DNA from: Desulfurellaceae bacterium
GTDB lineage: Bacteria > Campylobacterota_A > Desulfurellia > JAGGSF01
Reading direction: 5' to 3'
DNA: 6,820 nt
Assembly: GCA_023128455.1 (NCBI GenBank)
Contig: JAGMDW010000071.1
Location: forward strand, 1-6,820
Part shown: piece by piece, positions 6,222 through 6,820 of the stretch
Numbering within the stretch: the stretch's first letter is position 1
Layout of the letters: each line of letters starts with the position of its first letter
The notes under the pieces: model-generated
What the model was told of the DNA's origin: nothing
The model's input: the letters and a program-made list of their open reading frames with translations, nothing else
Database searches by the model: none
Program-made: the position numbers and the translations under genes

Positions 6222-6820
6222 AATTTTCCTCCATGTAAGAGAAGAAAACTACCTGTTTCTTTGTGTAAAACTACGGTAGGATAAAATTGGATATAGTCTT
6301 CATGAAAGGGGACAGAAACATTACCACCGAAAGATGCATTGTCTCCAAATGCTATGTGCACCGTGCCCAATATCTTTTCTGCTTCTAATATATTATCTGC
6401 CCTTTTTGCCTTATCATTTGTTCCTATACCCAGTTCTGCTATATTTTTAGCTAAAGGCATTCTTTCAAACACACCCTCTAATCTTTCCTTAAAAGGGTCA
6501 TCACCTTCTATACTTGATAAATTTCCTTTTTCTATGTGCAGTATAAGAGGGTTTACCAATTTAGCGGTAGGTGAATATTCAATAACCATTTTTCCTTTTG
6601 TTTTTCCTTCTTTAGGAGCAAAATATACCTCACCGGCTGGCAAATTACTACAAGAACCTTTTTTAGTTAAATCACCTGTATCGCAAAGAACAACTCTTCC
6701 ATTTAAATAGATCTCAAGGTGTGTGCCTTGAGGTGTAAAAACCTCTACTATTTTTGTTCCTTCTAACAGTTTTTTAACTTTTTCTGTTCTTTGCCACAGT
6801 TTTTGCCAGTCTACAGCCAT
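6212..6820 (-). CDS. M29-like leucyl aminopeptidase (AmpS/aminopeptidase T family), cut by the right edge
   Basis: The C-terminal 202 residues visible belong to the aminopeptidase T (COG2309, peptidase M29-like) family of metal-dependent exopeptidases. In fragment numbering the metal-site motifs are NLPAGEVYFAP (59-69, Glu64), AELGIGTN (128-135, Glu129), a glutamate pair before HIAFGDN (Glu146/Glu148, His155) and HED (173-175), followed by PTVVL. All metal-binding positions I expect from the family appear to be present. The ATG falls exactly on the last bases of the window. Family members have about 320-410 residues, and the first visible segment (RTEKVKKLLEG) looks like the middle of the family, so the gene very probably continues to the right and this Met is internal. 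A cytoplasmic peptidase has no evident link to the membrane genes downstream. The 10-bp overlap with the transferase suggests cotranscription all the same. Confidence 0.82.
   Translation of the reverse strand: MAVDWQKLWQRTEKVKKLLEGTKIVEVFTPQGTHLEIYLNGRVVLCDTGDLTKKGSCSNLPAGEVYFAPKEGKTKGKMVIEYSPTAKLVNPLILHIEKGNLSSIEGDDPFKERLEGVFERMPLAKNIAELGIGTNDKAKRADNILEAEKILGTVHIAFGDNASFGGNVSVPFHEDYIQFYPTVVLHKETGSFLLLHGGKLCI
6228..6232 (-). promoter_or_regulatory. Shine-Dalgarno site of the sugar-1-phosphate transferase gene
   Basis: On the minus strand GGAGG lies 6 bases before the ATG at 6221-6219, inside the last codons of the aminopeptidase gene. It fixes the start of the transferase and suggests efficient initiation here, unlike the next three genes, which have no comparable site. 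Confidence 0.8.

Larger units (their letters stand above)
1670..6820 (-). other. Probable six-gene operon with overlapping reading frames
   Basis: Transcribed right to left: aminopeptidase, sugar-1-phosphate transferase, DUF218 protein, geranylgeranyl-reductase-like flavoprotein, UPF0282 hydrolase, AsmA-like protein. The junctions are 10-, 4- and 14-bp overlaps, a 1-bp gap and a 42-bp gap, and no space for a promoter or terminator is seen between them. The promoter must lie beyond the right edge. The co-directional packing is seen directly; a single transcript is inferred. Confidence 0.75.

Noticed and set aside
5857..6710. Plus-strand open frames at 5857-6159 and 6339-6710
   Set aside because: They lie antisense to well-supported transferase and aminopeptidase genes, and their translations show no recognisable domain.
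6713..6745. Adjacent small inverted repeats (CTCAAGG/CCTTGAG and GAGGT/ACCTC)
   Set aside because: The stems are 7 and 5 bp inside the aminopeptidase coding region, at about the number expected by chance in this length.
6818..6820. ATG at the right edge as the true start of the aminopeptidase
   Set aside because: The visible protein is well below family length and begins in a mid-family segment; a coincidence with the window edge is unlikely.

Overview
The window is AT-rich (hand counts over several stretches give about 34-43% G+C) and almost entirely coding. It holds eight protein genes in two convergent blocks and no RNA genes, mobile elements or CRISPR arrays that I can see. The gene content suggests an uncultured bacterium, probably diderm: an AsmA/DUF748-like membrane-anchored protein, a DUF218/ElyC-like protein, a methylisocitrate lyase, and Shine-Dalgarno sites ahead of some genes. 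Several genes, however, look archaeal: the sugar-phosphate transferase resembles archaeal AglH more than MraY, one enzyme belongs to the mainly archaeal UPF0282 family, and one is a geranylgeranyl-reductase-family flavoprotein. Candidate phyla such as Omnitrophota carry AsmA-like proteins of this style, but the phylum is a guess and an archaeal host is not strictly excluded.

Left block (+ strand, 1-1662): the 3' two thirds of a methylisocitrate lyase gene (prpB-like, cut by the left edge) overlaps by 8 bp a PrpF/methylitaconate-isomerase-family gene. Together they point to propionate metabolism by the 2-methylcitrate route, or a related C6-diacid pathway. A perfect 15-bp inverted repeat (16 bp counting one more A-T pair) covers the last codons of prpB and ends 4 bases before the start codon of the second gene. 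This is the most striking non-coding signal in the window.

Right block (- strand, 6820 down to 1670): six genes are packed as one probable operon, in transcription order M29-like aminopeptidase (cut by the right edge), archaeal-type polyprenyl-phosphate sugar-1-phosphate transferase, DUF218 protein, geranylgeranyl-reductase-like flavoprotein, UPF0282 metallo-beta-lactamase-fold hydrolase and AsmA/DUF748-like protein. The first four overlap each other by 10, 4 and 14 bp; the next gap is 1 bp and the last 42 bp. Clear Shine-Dalgarno sites precede only the transferase and the AsmA-like gene; the others seem to depend on translational coupling. The middle three genes could form a polyprenol-linked glycan module: the transferase loads a sugar phosphate on a polyprenyl carrier, the reductase could saturate isoprene units of that carrier or of another isoprenoid, and DUF218 proteins are linked to polyprenyl-phosphate and envelope homeostasis. 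This is inference from family and context.

The two blocks meet tail to tail with only 7 bp between stop codons. No gene-free stretch exceeds 50 bases. The promoters of both blocks lie outside the window.
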